Shown one piece after another: positions 1-7,376 of a DNA stretch of 64,000 nt. The position numbers and the translations under genes are program-made. Origin of the DNA: Chloroflexota bacterium (GTDB lineage: Bacteria; Chloroflexota; Anaerolineae; UBA7937; B3-Chlor). Positions within the stretch are counted from its first letter, which is position 1. Each line of letters starts with the position of its first letter. The notes below the pieces were generated by a model. It did no database searches. It worked only from the letters and a program-made list of their open reading frames with translations, and was not told where the DNA came from. The stretch lies in contig JAUWLF010000003.1 in NCBI GenBank assembly GCA_030613785.1, forward strand, positions 1 to 64,000. The letters are read 5' to 3'.

Positions 1-392
1 CCCTACTGAAGCTGCCAGCGTCAGCCACGGCCAGGAACACCTCTATCTTCTTCTCGAGAATCACTAGTTACCCCCTGACTATCTCGGTGCCAACGATACC
101 ACAGGCGAGCCCTCTGCGCAAACCATGGTCGCCACACCGAGGGCTCTGTCACTACAGAGTCTAACTCCGGTCCTAGTCTGGTCTTGACCAGGTCTGAATC
201 GGACTGAACCACCGCTGTTTGGCACTAGGAATTGCGGAAGTGCTTGCCGGCAGAAGCCAGGATCCAGTTATTCCAGTTGACACTGCTCACGCCCTTATCA
301 TGGCGTGCACGCTTCTCCCGCCTCCTGCGGACGCCGCTGTTGCCTGAATTCCAGAAACCGGCCTGCCATCTCCCAACTAGTTCTCGCCTTAC
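1..392. other. Left-edge region without a convincing gene
   Basis: No reading frame here resembles a known protein; the short open frames on both strands have no ribosome binding site and no recognisable motif. The only notable structure is a 21-base stretch at 163-183 that recurs with two mismatches at 22643-22663 (reported under findings). The ccm promoter begins at 393. Confidence 0.5.
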
Positions 393-421
393 TTGACAAG
401 GAACTTTCTTGCCACTATGCT
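393..421 (+). promoter_or_regulatory. Promoter of the ccm operon
   Basis: TTGACA at 393-398, a 17-base spacer and TATGCT at 416-421 match a sigma-70-type promoter. It lies 30 bases upstream of the ccmE start at 452, with no other gene between. Confidence 0.6.
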
Positions 422-451
422 TACTGAACACCGTCGCCAAATGGACGATAG

Positions 452-880
452 ATGAACCAATCAAGCTCTGTTTCCAATCTCCCAGCACGGGGCATAGTCG
501 CTGGTGGACGGCTGAAGTTTCTCGGTGGCGCAGCCATCATACTTGTCGTCCTAGCATGGCTCATCTTTGCCAATATCGAAGGCGCCACTGCCCACTACCT
601 GACAGTGGAAGAATTGTTGGCCCAGGGACCATCGGATCAGATGGTAAGAGTCTCCGGCCTCGTGGTCAGCAATACGATTGACTGGGATCCTCAGCGTTTG
701 ATTCTCCGATTCGAGATTGCCGGCGAAGAGGGGAGCCTCCCTGGCGTGTACGAGGGCGTCCGCCCCGACATGTTCCAGGACGGCGCTCAGACCGTGGTAG
801 AGGGAAGGTATGCCTCTAGCGATCTCTTCGAGGCCAGCACCCTCCTCCTCAAGTGCCCCTCCAAGTATGTCGAGGACTAG
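452..880 (+). CDS. ccmE: Cytochrome c maturation haem chaperone CcmE, CXXXY variant
   Basis: CcmE takes haem covalently at the outer face of the membrane and hands it to the CcmF ligation step. The 142-residue product has one N-terminal membrane anchor (about residues 28-46) followed by an OB-fold-like beta domain, the usual CcmE plan. The C-terminal haem-attachment motif reads C-P-S-K-Y (Cys135, Tyr139), so the usual HXXXY histidine is replaced by cysteine. Cysteine variants are known from archaea and some Desulfovibrio and define 'system I*'. It is the first gene of a seven-gene operon; the next gene, ccmF, starts 32 bases downstream. Confidence 0.88.
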   Translation: MNQSSSVSNLPARGIVAGGRLKFLGGAAIILVVLAWLIFANIEGATAHYLTVEELLAQGPSDQMVRVSGLVVSNTIDWDPQRLILRFEIAGEEGSLPGVYEGVRPDMFQDGAQTVVEGRYASSDLFEASTLLLKCPSKYVED

Positions 881-912
881 CTTCTTCACGGTCCCGCTCC
901 GAAAAGGCAAGA

Positions 913-2895
913 ATGATGTCTGATGTAGGCTTTTGGGTTCTTGTGCTCTGCTTGATCGTCTCTTCGTACGGGGCGGTGGCATCTTTCATGGGGGCTCGGC
1001 GCACGTCTCGACAGTTGGTCGAAAGCGGAAAGAATGCACTGTTGATGACAGCAGTTCTCGTGACCCTCGCCTCGGCCATCCTCCTCTATTTGCTGGTGAC
1101 CCGCGATTTCGGGGTGAGCTATGTCTACAGTTATACCAGCACCCACCTTCCGATCATCTACACTGTCTCCGCCTTCTGGGCTGGCGAGGCAGGCTCTTGG
1201 CTCCTGTGGCTCTGGTTTCTCACCATCCTGACGGCGATAGCAGTACTGCAGAGTGGCAGGCTGGGCAAGCTCGGACCGTACATCCTGGCCACTCTAGCCG
1301 CCAGTGAGGCCTTCTTCGCCCTGGTCTTGGTTCTGATCAGCAATCCGTTCGAGACCCTGGCCTTCAAGCCGACCGAAGGGGTGGGCATGTTGCCCCTGCT
1401 TGAGAATCCCGGCATGGTCTTCCACCCACCGGTCCTCTTCCTTGGCTACGCCGCCTACACAGTGCCCTTCGCCTTCGCGCTGGCTGCGCTGATGAGTGGC
1501 GAACTCAGTAAGACTTGGATAAGGGCCGTCAGGCCTTGGAACCTTTTTGCGTGGCTCTCTTTAGGCATAGGGATCATCATCGGGGCCTGGTGGTCCTATG
1601 TCGAACTAGGCTGGGGTGGGTATTGGGCCTGGGACCCGGTGGAGAACGCTTCCCTTATCCCCTGGCTCACAGGGACCGCCCTCCTCCATTCTGCCATGAT
1701 GGAGGAGCGACGACGCATGCAGAAAGCCTGGACCATGGTGCTAGCCACACTTTGCTTCGTTCTGTGCCTGTTCGCGACACTCGTGACAAGGGGTGGCATC
1801 ATCGTGTCCGACCTTCACGGCTTTTCGAGCCATTTGCAGCCCATCTCCTATTTCCTTGGGGCATTTATGGGCATCATCCTCGGGCTTGCCTTCTTCCTCA
1901 TCTACCTTCGTAGGCGCCAACTCCAAAGCGAAAGCGTAATGGACAGCCTTCTCTCCCGCGAGGGCAGTTTTCTCCTTGCGAACGTGCTTCTATGTGGCAT
2001 CGCGTTGATAGTATTGCTGGGCACGACATATCCGACCTTCGCTCAGGCCTTTCGAGGGCTTCAGGTTAGTCTCGATGCCTCCTTCTATGATCGGGCTACC
2101 GGCCCACTGGCGATGGTCCTCATCTGCCTCATGGGTATCTGTCCAGTCATCGGCTGGCGGCGACTCACCGGCGAGAACGTGCGCAGCCTCCTCCCTGGCG
2201 TCATCGGCGGCCTCGCGTTCTCGCTGGCGATCTACATCCTGGGCGTGAGGGACCTGTTCCCCCTCATCTCCGCCGCTATCTCTGCCTTCGTTGTCCTCTC
2301 ACTCTTGTCAGTCTTGGCAAGGGACTTGATGGCTCGGCACCGCTCCACGGGCGAAAAGTATCCCCGGGCTTTCCTGACACTCATTTCCAAGGCTCGCCGC
2401 CGCTATGGCGGCTACTTGGTCCACTTCGCTGTCGTGCTCATCGCGATTGGGGTCACGGGCACAATGGCCTACAAGAGCGAGCAACTCATCGCTCTCCATC
2501 CTGGCGAATCGACTACCATCGCGGGCTATGATCTTCACTACCAGGACTACGCTGTTGAGACCTTGAACCCACAGCCCGAGACGTATCAAAGCAGAGTTCG
2601 CTTCTCCACCACCTTGGAGGTGTATCTAGGCGACTCCAAGGTAGCTACTCTGGTGCCGGAGAAGAACTACCACTACATGCTGGAAAGTCCGTGGGTTACG
2701 GAGGTGGCCATACGCAGCAACTTGAAGGAAGACCTCTACGTCATCTTGGCCAGCCTGGATGAGGATGGCCTAGCCGCCTTTCAAATAGTCATCAACCCCC
2801 TGGTCAACTGGATCTGGATCGGCAGCGGAGTAATGCTGATGGGCACAGTCATCACCGCTTGGCCAAGAAGAAGAACGACGACTGCGGCGAGTTGA
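913..2895 (+). CDS. ccmF: Haem lyase CcmF
   Basis: CcmF is the polytopic haem-lyase core that moves haem from CcmE to apocytochrome c. The 660-residue protein has many membrane helices and the family's tryptophan-rich WWD segment (WGGYWAWDPVE, about residues 232-245). The C-terminus carries the expected extracytoplasmic domain followed by a last helix. The frame is open further upstream to 853, but that would overlap ccmE with a non-hydrophobic N-terminus; the double ATG at 913/916 follows AAAAGG and starts directly before a membrane helix, so 913 is preferred. It is followed after one base by the secreted protein gene at 2897. Confidence 0.92.
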   Translation: MMSDVGFWVLVLCLIVSSYGAVASFMGARRTSRQLVESGKNALLMTAVLVTLASAILLYLLVTRDFGVSYVYSYTSTHLPIIYTVSAFWAGEAGSWLLWLWFLTILTAIAVLQSGRLGKLGPYILATLAASEAFFALVLVLISNPFETLAFKPTEGVGMLPLLENPGMVFHPPVLFLGYAAYTVPFAFALAALMSGELSKTWIRAVRPWNLFAWLSLGIGIIIGAWWSYVELGWGGYWAWDPVENASLIPWLTGTALLHSAMMEERRRMQKAWTMVLATLCFVLCLFATLVTRGGIIVSDLHGFSSHLQPISYFLGAFMGIILGLAFFLIYLRRRQLQSESVMDSLLSREGSFLLANVLLCGIALIVLLGTTYPTFAQAFRGLQVSLDASFYDRATGPLAMVLICLMGICPVIGWRRLTGENVRSLLPGVIGGLAFSLAIYILGVRDLFPLISAAISAFVVLSLLSVLARDLMARHRSTGEKYPRAFLTLISKARRRYGGYLVHFAVVLIAIGVTGTMAYKSEQLIALHPGESTTIAGYDLHYQDYAVETLNPQPETYQSRVRFSTTLEVYLGDSKVATLVPEKNYHYMLESPWVTEVAIRSNLKEDLYVILASLDEDGLAAFQIVINPLVNWIWIGSGVMLMGTVITAWPRRRTTTAAS

Positions 2896-2896
2896 A

Positions 2897-3901
2897 ATGC
2901 GCATTCGGTTGGCTACCTTCATTGCGATTCTGCTCCTGCTACTCGGTGTGCTGACGTCAGCCTGGGCCCAAGGGTCGGGCGTGATCGAGGGTCAGGTGTT
3001 TGACGGTTCGTCAGACGGAGCACCACTTGAGGGACTGCCTGTGACCCTCTGGGCCTTCGCCGACCAAGAGCAGGAGAGTTCCTTCGAGACGACAACCGAC
3101 GAGGACGGGAGGTTCCGCTTCGAAGGTCTCGACACGGAAGGCTATGCCTATCAGTTCGAAGTCGAGTATGTGGGGGTGCAGTACGGGAGCGAGGTAGTGG
3201 CCTTTTCCGAGGGAGAGAATCTCATCTCCATACCGTTCACCGTCTACGAATCGACCACTAGTGACGAAGATCTATCGGTGCAACGAGCCCACCTGATCTT
3301 CGATTTCGACCCGGGGACCATCCTGGTGCAGGAGGTGCAGATCTTCTTCAACGCTGGAAACAAGACGTACGTTGGCCCGACGGGGGAGGAAGGAGGAGAA
3401 ACTCTCCAATTCCTCCTGCCCCAAGGTGCTTCCGCCGTCCAACTCGCGGAAGGGCTGATGGAATGTTGCGTGGTGGAGACGGACAGAGGCTTTACTTCCA
3501 CTCGGCCCATCTTTCCCGGCCTCAAGCAATTCGTGTTCACGTACGAACTACAGCATCAATCCGCCACCTATGATCTTTCGCGAGAGATAGCCTATCCCAC
3601 CGGCTCCTTGGACGTTCTCGTCGCCGATGTGGGGGTGGAGGTCGTGGCTCCCGGGTTGGCTCGCAGCGAGTCTCTCTCGCTCCAAGGCGGGGACTATCTG
3701 CACCTGACTGCACAAGACTTGACCCGGGGAGATGATGTCGTCCTACATTTCGCTAGCCTCCCGCTGGGAGCTGCGCCAACGGACACCACCGCGACCGTTA
3801 CCCCTGTGCTCACGTGGGCGATCATGGGGATCGCCATCTTGGCCACATTCGGGGCTGTGGCCTATCCTTTCCTCAAAAGTCGCGGAGAGGAGAAAGGGTA
3901 G
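2897..3901 (+). CDS. Secreted, membrane-anchored protein with carboxypeptidase-regulatory-like domain
   Basis: Function not recognised. The 334-residue product has an N-terminal signal peptide (cleavage likely after the AWA near residue 24) and a beta-sandwich of the CarboxypepD_reg/CnaB type at about 28-110. A second beta-rich region of unknown family covers about 125-290, and a C-terminal helix near 308-326 ends in a basic tail. It is therefore held on the outer surface. It sits between ccmF and ccmA with 1-base and 0-base spacing, so it is co-translated with haem-delivery genes. A role in presenting haem or apocytochrome is an inference from position only. Confidence 0.75.
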   Translation: MRIRLATFIAILLLLLGVLTSAWAQGSGVIEGQVFDGSSDGAPLEGLPVTLWAFADQEQESSFETTTDEDGRFRFEGLDTEGYAYQFEVEYVGVQYGSEVVAFSEGENLISIPFTVYESTTSDEDLSVQRAHLIFDFDPGTILVQEVQIFFNAGNKTYVGPTGEEGGETLQFLLPQGASAVQLAEGLMECCVVETDRGFTSTRPIFPGLKQFVFTYELQHQSATYDLSREIAYPTGSLDVLVADVGVEVVAPGLARSESLSLQGGDYLHLTAQDLTRGDDVVLHFASLPLGAAPTDTTATVTPVLTWAIMGIAILATFGAVAYPFLKSRGEEKG

Positions 3902-4627
3902 ATGATCCAGATCCAGGACTTGGTCAAGTCGTTTGGTCACTCCTATGCCCTGCAAGGTGTCGATCTGGAGGTGAGTCGCGGTCAGTTCCTCACTGTCGTG
4001 GGCCCCAACGGCGCTGGCAAGACAACTCTGCTGCGCATCTTGGCGACGCTGCTCAGGCCCACCACCGGCCTGGTCCGCATCGATGGGCTTGATCTGCCTT
4101 CACGCAGCGCCGAGATCCGGCGGCGGATAGGCTTTGTTTCCCATCAGTCCCTCACCTACGGTAAACTGACGGTCGAAGAGAACCTCACTTTCTATGGCCG
4201 GATCTACGATGTACCCACTGTTGAAGAGCGGGTGGACACACTCTTGAATCTGGTGGGGCTGCAGGCCCGCCGCCATGATCCTGCCCGTACCCTCTCTCGC
4301 GGCATGCAGCAGCGTCTCTCCATCGCTCGGGCCATAATTCATCAGCCTTCACTCATGCTCTTGGATGAACCCTATACCGGCCTCGATCAACAGGCAGCGG
4401 ACATGCTGCGACAGTTGCTCCAAACCATTGCCGCAGAGTCTCGTACCGTGGTCATGACTACCCATAACCTTCAACGGGCTTTGGAGTTCTGTGATACCGT
4501 AGCTATCCTGGCAAAGGGACGAGTCGTCTACCAAGCCGAGGTAGCCTCCCTAACCTTGGACGACCTCCGGCAAGCCTACTGGCACTATGTGGGAAACGGA
4601 TCGACAGGGAAGCGAGCTGAGACATGA
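3902..4627 (+). CDS. ccmA: Haem exporter ATP-binding subunit CcmA
   Basis: ATPase of the CcmABCD complex, which releases holo-CcmE. The 241-residue ABC protein has Walker A (GPNGAGKTT, about 36-44), the signature LSRGMQQR, Walker B LMLLDEP and a switch His in the MTTHNL segment. The start ATG follows the stop of the upstream gene directly, and the end overlaps ccmB by four bases (ATGA), which indicates translational coupling. Confidence 0.92.
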   Translation: MIQIQDLVKSFGHSYALQGVDLEVSRGQFLTVVGPNGAGKTTLLRILATLLRPTTGLVRIDGLDLPSRSAEIRRRIGFVSHQSLTYGKLTVEENLTFYGRIYDVPTVEERVDTLLNLVGLQARRHDPARTLSRGMQQRLSIARAIIHQPSLMLLDEPYTGLDQQAADMLRQLLQTIAAESRTVVMTTHNLQRALEFCDTVAILAKGRVVYQAEVASLTLDDLRQAYWHYVGNGSTGKRAET

Positions 4628-5295
4628 GTTACTTGAGCAAGGTGCTGGCTATCGTTTGGAAGGATGTGGTGGCCGAGCTGCGCACCAAAGAGATGTTCAG
4701 CTCCATGCTAGTCTTCGCTTTGCTCGTCATCGTGATCTTCAACTTCAGCTTTGACTTGCGTGTGGAGAACATCGCCCAAGTGGCGCCGGGGGTCCTGTGG
4801 GTGACCTTTGCCTTCGCCAGCACCTTAGAGTTGAATCGCTCGCTCGCCTTGGAGATGGAGAACGATTGCCTTGACGGCTTGCTCCTGGCCCCAATGGACC
4901 GCAGTGTCATCTACTTTGGCAAGATGCTCGGCAACCTGATCTTCATCTGCACCATCGAAGCCTTGATCCTACCCATCTTCTCCGTCCTCTTTGACCTGAA
5001 CCTGATCCGGCCATCCCTTCTGCTTACCATTTTCTTGGGAACCGTTGGATTCGCCGGTGTGGGCACTCTGCTTTCGGCGATTGCCGTCAATACCAGGGCT
5101 CGCGAGGTGATGTTGCCCGTTCTGCTCTTTCCGATCATCCTGCCGGTTGTGATCGCTGCGACCAAAGCCACTGGAGGCATCCTCGATGGCCTACCCTTGG
5201 GCGATATCGCCCACTGGTTACGATTCCTGGTGGCCTTTGACATCATCTTCCTCGTAGTCTCCTATCTGACCTTCGACTTCGTGGTCCAAGGGTAG
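4624..5295 (+). CDS. ccmB: Haem exporter membrane subunit CcmB
   Basis: Membrane partner of CcmA in the ABC complex. The 223-residue protein has about six helices and a cytoplasmic segment rich in acidic residues near 75-95 (LEMENDCLDGLLLAP), typical of CcmB. It overlaps ccmA by four bases. The next gene follows after a 28-base gap with a GGAG-type ribosome binding site. Confidence 0.88.
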   Translation: MSYLSKVLAIVWKDVVAELRTKEMFSSMLVFALLVIVIFNFSFDLRVENIAQVAPGVLWVTFAFASTLELNRSLALEMENDCLDGLLLAPMDRSVIYFGKMLGNLIFICTIEALILPIFSVLFDLNLIRPSLLLTIFLGTVGFAGVGTLLSAIAVNTRAREVMLPVLLFPIILPVVIAATKATGGILDGLPLGDIAHWLRFLVAFDIIFLVVSYLTFDFVVQG

Positions 5296-5323
5296 CTTCT
5301 GCCGCACGAAAGGAGTTCCCAGC

Positions 5324-6022
5324 ATGAGCAAGAGCTTTCGGATCGAAGATTTGCTCAACTGGCTGAGTGGGTTGAGCATCATAGTGGCGCTCTATCTGGT
5401 GTTCGTTTACGCACCGACCGAGGCGACCATGGGTCACGTGCAAAGGATCTTCTACTTCCATGTCTCCTCGGCCTGGGTTGGCTTCCTGGCCTTCTTCGTC
5501 ACCCTGATTGCCGGTGTAGCCTACCTTCGCGGCGGAAATCGCAACTGGGATATCCTGGCCCTCTCTTCAGTGGAGATCGGTATCACTTTCACGGCCATGG
5601 CGGTCATCACCGGTTCTATCTGGGCCAAGGCGACCTGGAACGCTTGGTGGCCCTGGCAGCAAGAACCCCGCCTAGTTCTGGTTACAATGCTGCTGCTCCT
5701 GTACCTCTCTTACCTCGTGTTGAGAGCGTTCGTGGAGGGGGAAGAGCGAAAGGCCCGCTTCGCTGCGGTGTACGGCATCGTGGCCTTTGTCAGCGTGCCC
5801 TTCACCTTCATGTCTATTCGGTGGTGGCAGAGACTTCACCCGGTGATCTTCGAGAGCGAAGGCATGCACTTGGCCCCGGCAATGTTAGCCACTTTTCTGT
5901 TCAGTCTTCTGGCTTTCACTATCCTCTACTTCACACTGCTGCTGCATCGAAGACGCTTGGGGAAACTCGCCGACCAGGTTGACGGGCTGAAGGAGAGACT
6001 CCGAACTGGAGAAGGAGGTTGA
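5324..6022 (+). CDS. ccmC: Haem-handling protein CcmC with altered WWD motif
   Basis: CcmC presents haem to CcmE. The 232-residue protein has six membrane helices. The tryptophan-rich loop reads WNAWWPWQQEPRLV at about residues 105-118, where CcmC proteins usually have a form of WGxWWxWDxRLT. The tryptophans and the Arg-Leu remain, but Asp is replaced by Gln-Gln-Glu and the spacing grows by two. Operon position and overall topology still identify it as CcmC. The change may be linked to the CXXXY CcmE encoded upstream. Confidence 0.86.
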   Translation: MSKSFRIEDLLNWLSGLSIIVALYLVFVYAPTEATMGHVQRIFYFHVSSAWVGFLAFFVTLIAGVAYLRGGNRNWDILALSSVEIGITFTAMAVITGSIWAKATWNAWWPWQQEPRLVLVTMLLLLYLSYLVLRAFVEGEERKARFAAVYGIVAFVSVPFTFMSIRWWQRLHPVIFESEGMHLAPAMLATFLFSLLAFTILYFTLLLHRRRLGKLADQVDGLKERLRTGEGG

Positions 6023-6024
6023 GC

Positions 6025-6162
6025 ATGGCTTATCTCTTTGCTGCCTATGCCGTATTCTGGGCTCTGACCTTCGCTTACGTTTTCAGTATCGCGTCCAGAC
6101 AAAAGAGACTGGAAAGGGAGATCGAAGTCCTGACAAGCGCGCTGAAAAGCGAAGAACCATGA
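6025..6162 (+). CDS. ccmD: Small membrane protein CcmD
   Basis: This 45-residue protein is encoded two bases after ccmC. It has one N-terminal helix (residues 2-23) followed by a basic/acidic amphipathic tail (RQKRLEREIEVL), the layout of CcmD, which stabilises CcmC-CcmE-CcmAB. GGAGG ends eight bases before its ATG, inside the end of ccmC. It closes the recognisable ccm operon; no ccmG or ccmH follows in this window. Confidence 0.8.
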   Translation: MAYLFAAYAVFWALTFAYVFSIASRQKRLEREIEVLTSALKSEEP

Positions 6163-6508
6163 CGGTCACCGACTCGGGGCTGGCCTGATCATCGACGTGT
6201 CTTGCAGCCGCGCACGAGACAGAGCCCCCTTCTCGCCTCGTTTACGTGCAGCGTCTTGGATGCCCCTCACTTGATGCATGGCGTTCGCCAGGAGGTCGCG
6301 AGGGACTGTGTGGGGAACCGCTCTACGCCATCATCGCCGCACTCTTGGGCCATGATCCGAGCCTACGGTTAGGGGAGAGAAGCTCCCAAGTAGGGATAGA
6401 GTGCTTCTGGAAAGCCACCGAAGAGGCTGGTGCGTCGATCCTTATCTCCTTGACCCCAATCCCGAGATTCGTGATACTGTGATTGCCCCCGCGATACTAG
6501 ATACGACA
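6163..6508. other. Non-coding gap between convergent units
   Basis: No frame resembles a protein and no RNA gene was recognised. The stretch separates the ccm operon from the convergent DUF2284 gene and ends at the hairpin described next. Confidence 0.5.
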
Positions 6509-6542
6509 AAGCCTCCTTTGCCATATTGGGCGAAGGGGGCTT
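6509..6542. terminator. Bidirectional hairpin terminator candidate
   Basis: A 14-base-pair stem (6509-6522 with 6529-6542, two G-U pairs) closes a six-base loop. It lies between the ends of the ccm operon and the convergent DUF2284 gene. No clear U-run follows on either side, so the mechanism is uncertain. Confidence 0.55.
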
Positions 6543-6593
6543 GCCTTGCTGTGCAGGCCTTGGTTCGCGGTGTCTGCCAAATGCCCGATCCCG

Positions 6594-7139
6594 CTATTCG
6601 ATCATCAGAAAAGCGTACCGGTTCATTTCTTCGGAATAGTCGGTTAGGACCTCTATCGGATAGCCGTATTCCCTGACTGTGGCGTAGACGTCTACGGCCA
6701 TTGCTTCAGCCGTGGGGCGCGCCAACCGGGGGCTCTTGCACTCCTCCCTCGCCCCTGTGCAGTCGGCACATATGGAGCAGGAATCCACGATCATCATAAA
6801 GGCCTTGCGATAGCCGGACAGGAAAACCTCTCGCTCTAGTTCCAGGAGCCCCAGATCAACCTTCTTCGACCACGAGTGGCGATCCTCGGGAAGCTGCACC
6901 GTCTTCTCGAAGTGAAACACGACCGCTGTGCTGTACTCGCTGAAGAACCGCTGGCACTCTGAGACCGATGGCACGTTCGGCGGGCACGACGCGTTTTGGC
7001 CGTACTCGTCGCAACCAAAGGCACACTTCAAGCGCACCCATTGGCAAACGACGATATCCTTCGGCTCAATCCATTTGAAATCTGTGTGCCCGTGCTTCTG
7101 AAATAACGATTCCAGTTCTTTGCGGCTATCTGCGCTCAT
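6594..7139 (-). CDS. DUF2284 predicted metal-binding protein
   Basis: A 181-residue cytoplasmic protein of the DUF2284 family, which has no established biochemical role. Two cysteine groups are visible: Cys32, Cys39, Cys43 and Cys52 (C-x6-C-x3-C-x8-CPP), and Cys121, Cys124, Cys127 and Cys134 (CSICADC then C). This suggests two metal or Fe-S sites. It is the last minus-strand gene downstream of the formate dehydrogenase, 237 bases away across two hairpins, so it may be transcribed separately. Members of this family often occur near anaerobic redox genes, but no function is assigned here. Confidence 0.75.
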   Translation of the reverse strand: MSADSRKELESLFQKHGHTDFKWIEPKDIVVCQWVRLKCAFGCDEYGQNASCPPNVPSVSECQRFFSEYSTAVVFHFEKTVQLPEDRHSWSKKVDLGLLELEREVFLSGYRKAFMMIVDSCSICADCTGAREECKSPRLARPTAEAMAVDVYATVREYGYPIEVLTDYSEEMNRYAFLMIE

Positions 7140-7286
7140 GTTGATTTCCTCCTCGTCCGTCGCTGCACAGAACTCCTTCGCACAGTTCGCAGTGGATTGT
7201 ACGCCTGAAGCTCGAAGTCCGCCAGAGTCCGGTCATCTTCACGTTCGTGCGCCCTGGAACCGGCCGGGCACGAGGACCCAAATCGA

Positions 7287-7314
7287 AAGGGCCACCCTGA
7301 AGAGGATGGCCCTT
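7287..7314 (-). terminator. Hairpin downstream of formate dehydrogenase
   Basis: AAGGGCCA at 7287-7294 pairs perfectly with TGGCCCTT at 7307-7314 around a 12-base loop. It lies in the 237-base gap after fdhA and may end or weaken the long minus-strand transcript. Confidence 0.45.
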
Positions 7315-7334
7315 CAGCTTCTACTGGAACTCCA

Positions 7335-7367
7335 ACCCCCCCGGAGGTCTGGAACCTCCGAGAGGGT
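7335..7367. repeat. REP-like palindrome
   Basis: Two 14-base arms (7335-7348 and 7354-7367; 12 of 14 Watson-Crick, the rest G-T) flank a five-base loop. Its core, AGGTCTGGAACCT, resembles the core AGGTTTGAAACCT of the perfect palindrome at 52080-52112. It sits 10 bases past the fdhA stop, so it may also act as a transcript end. Confidence 0.5.
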
Positions 7368-7376
7368 CAATAGTCG

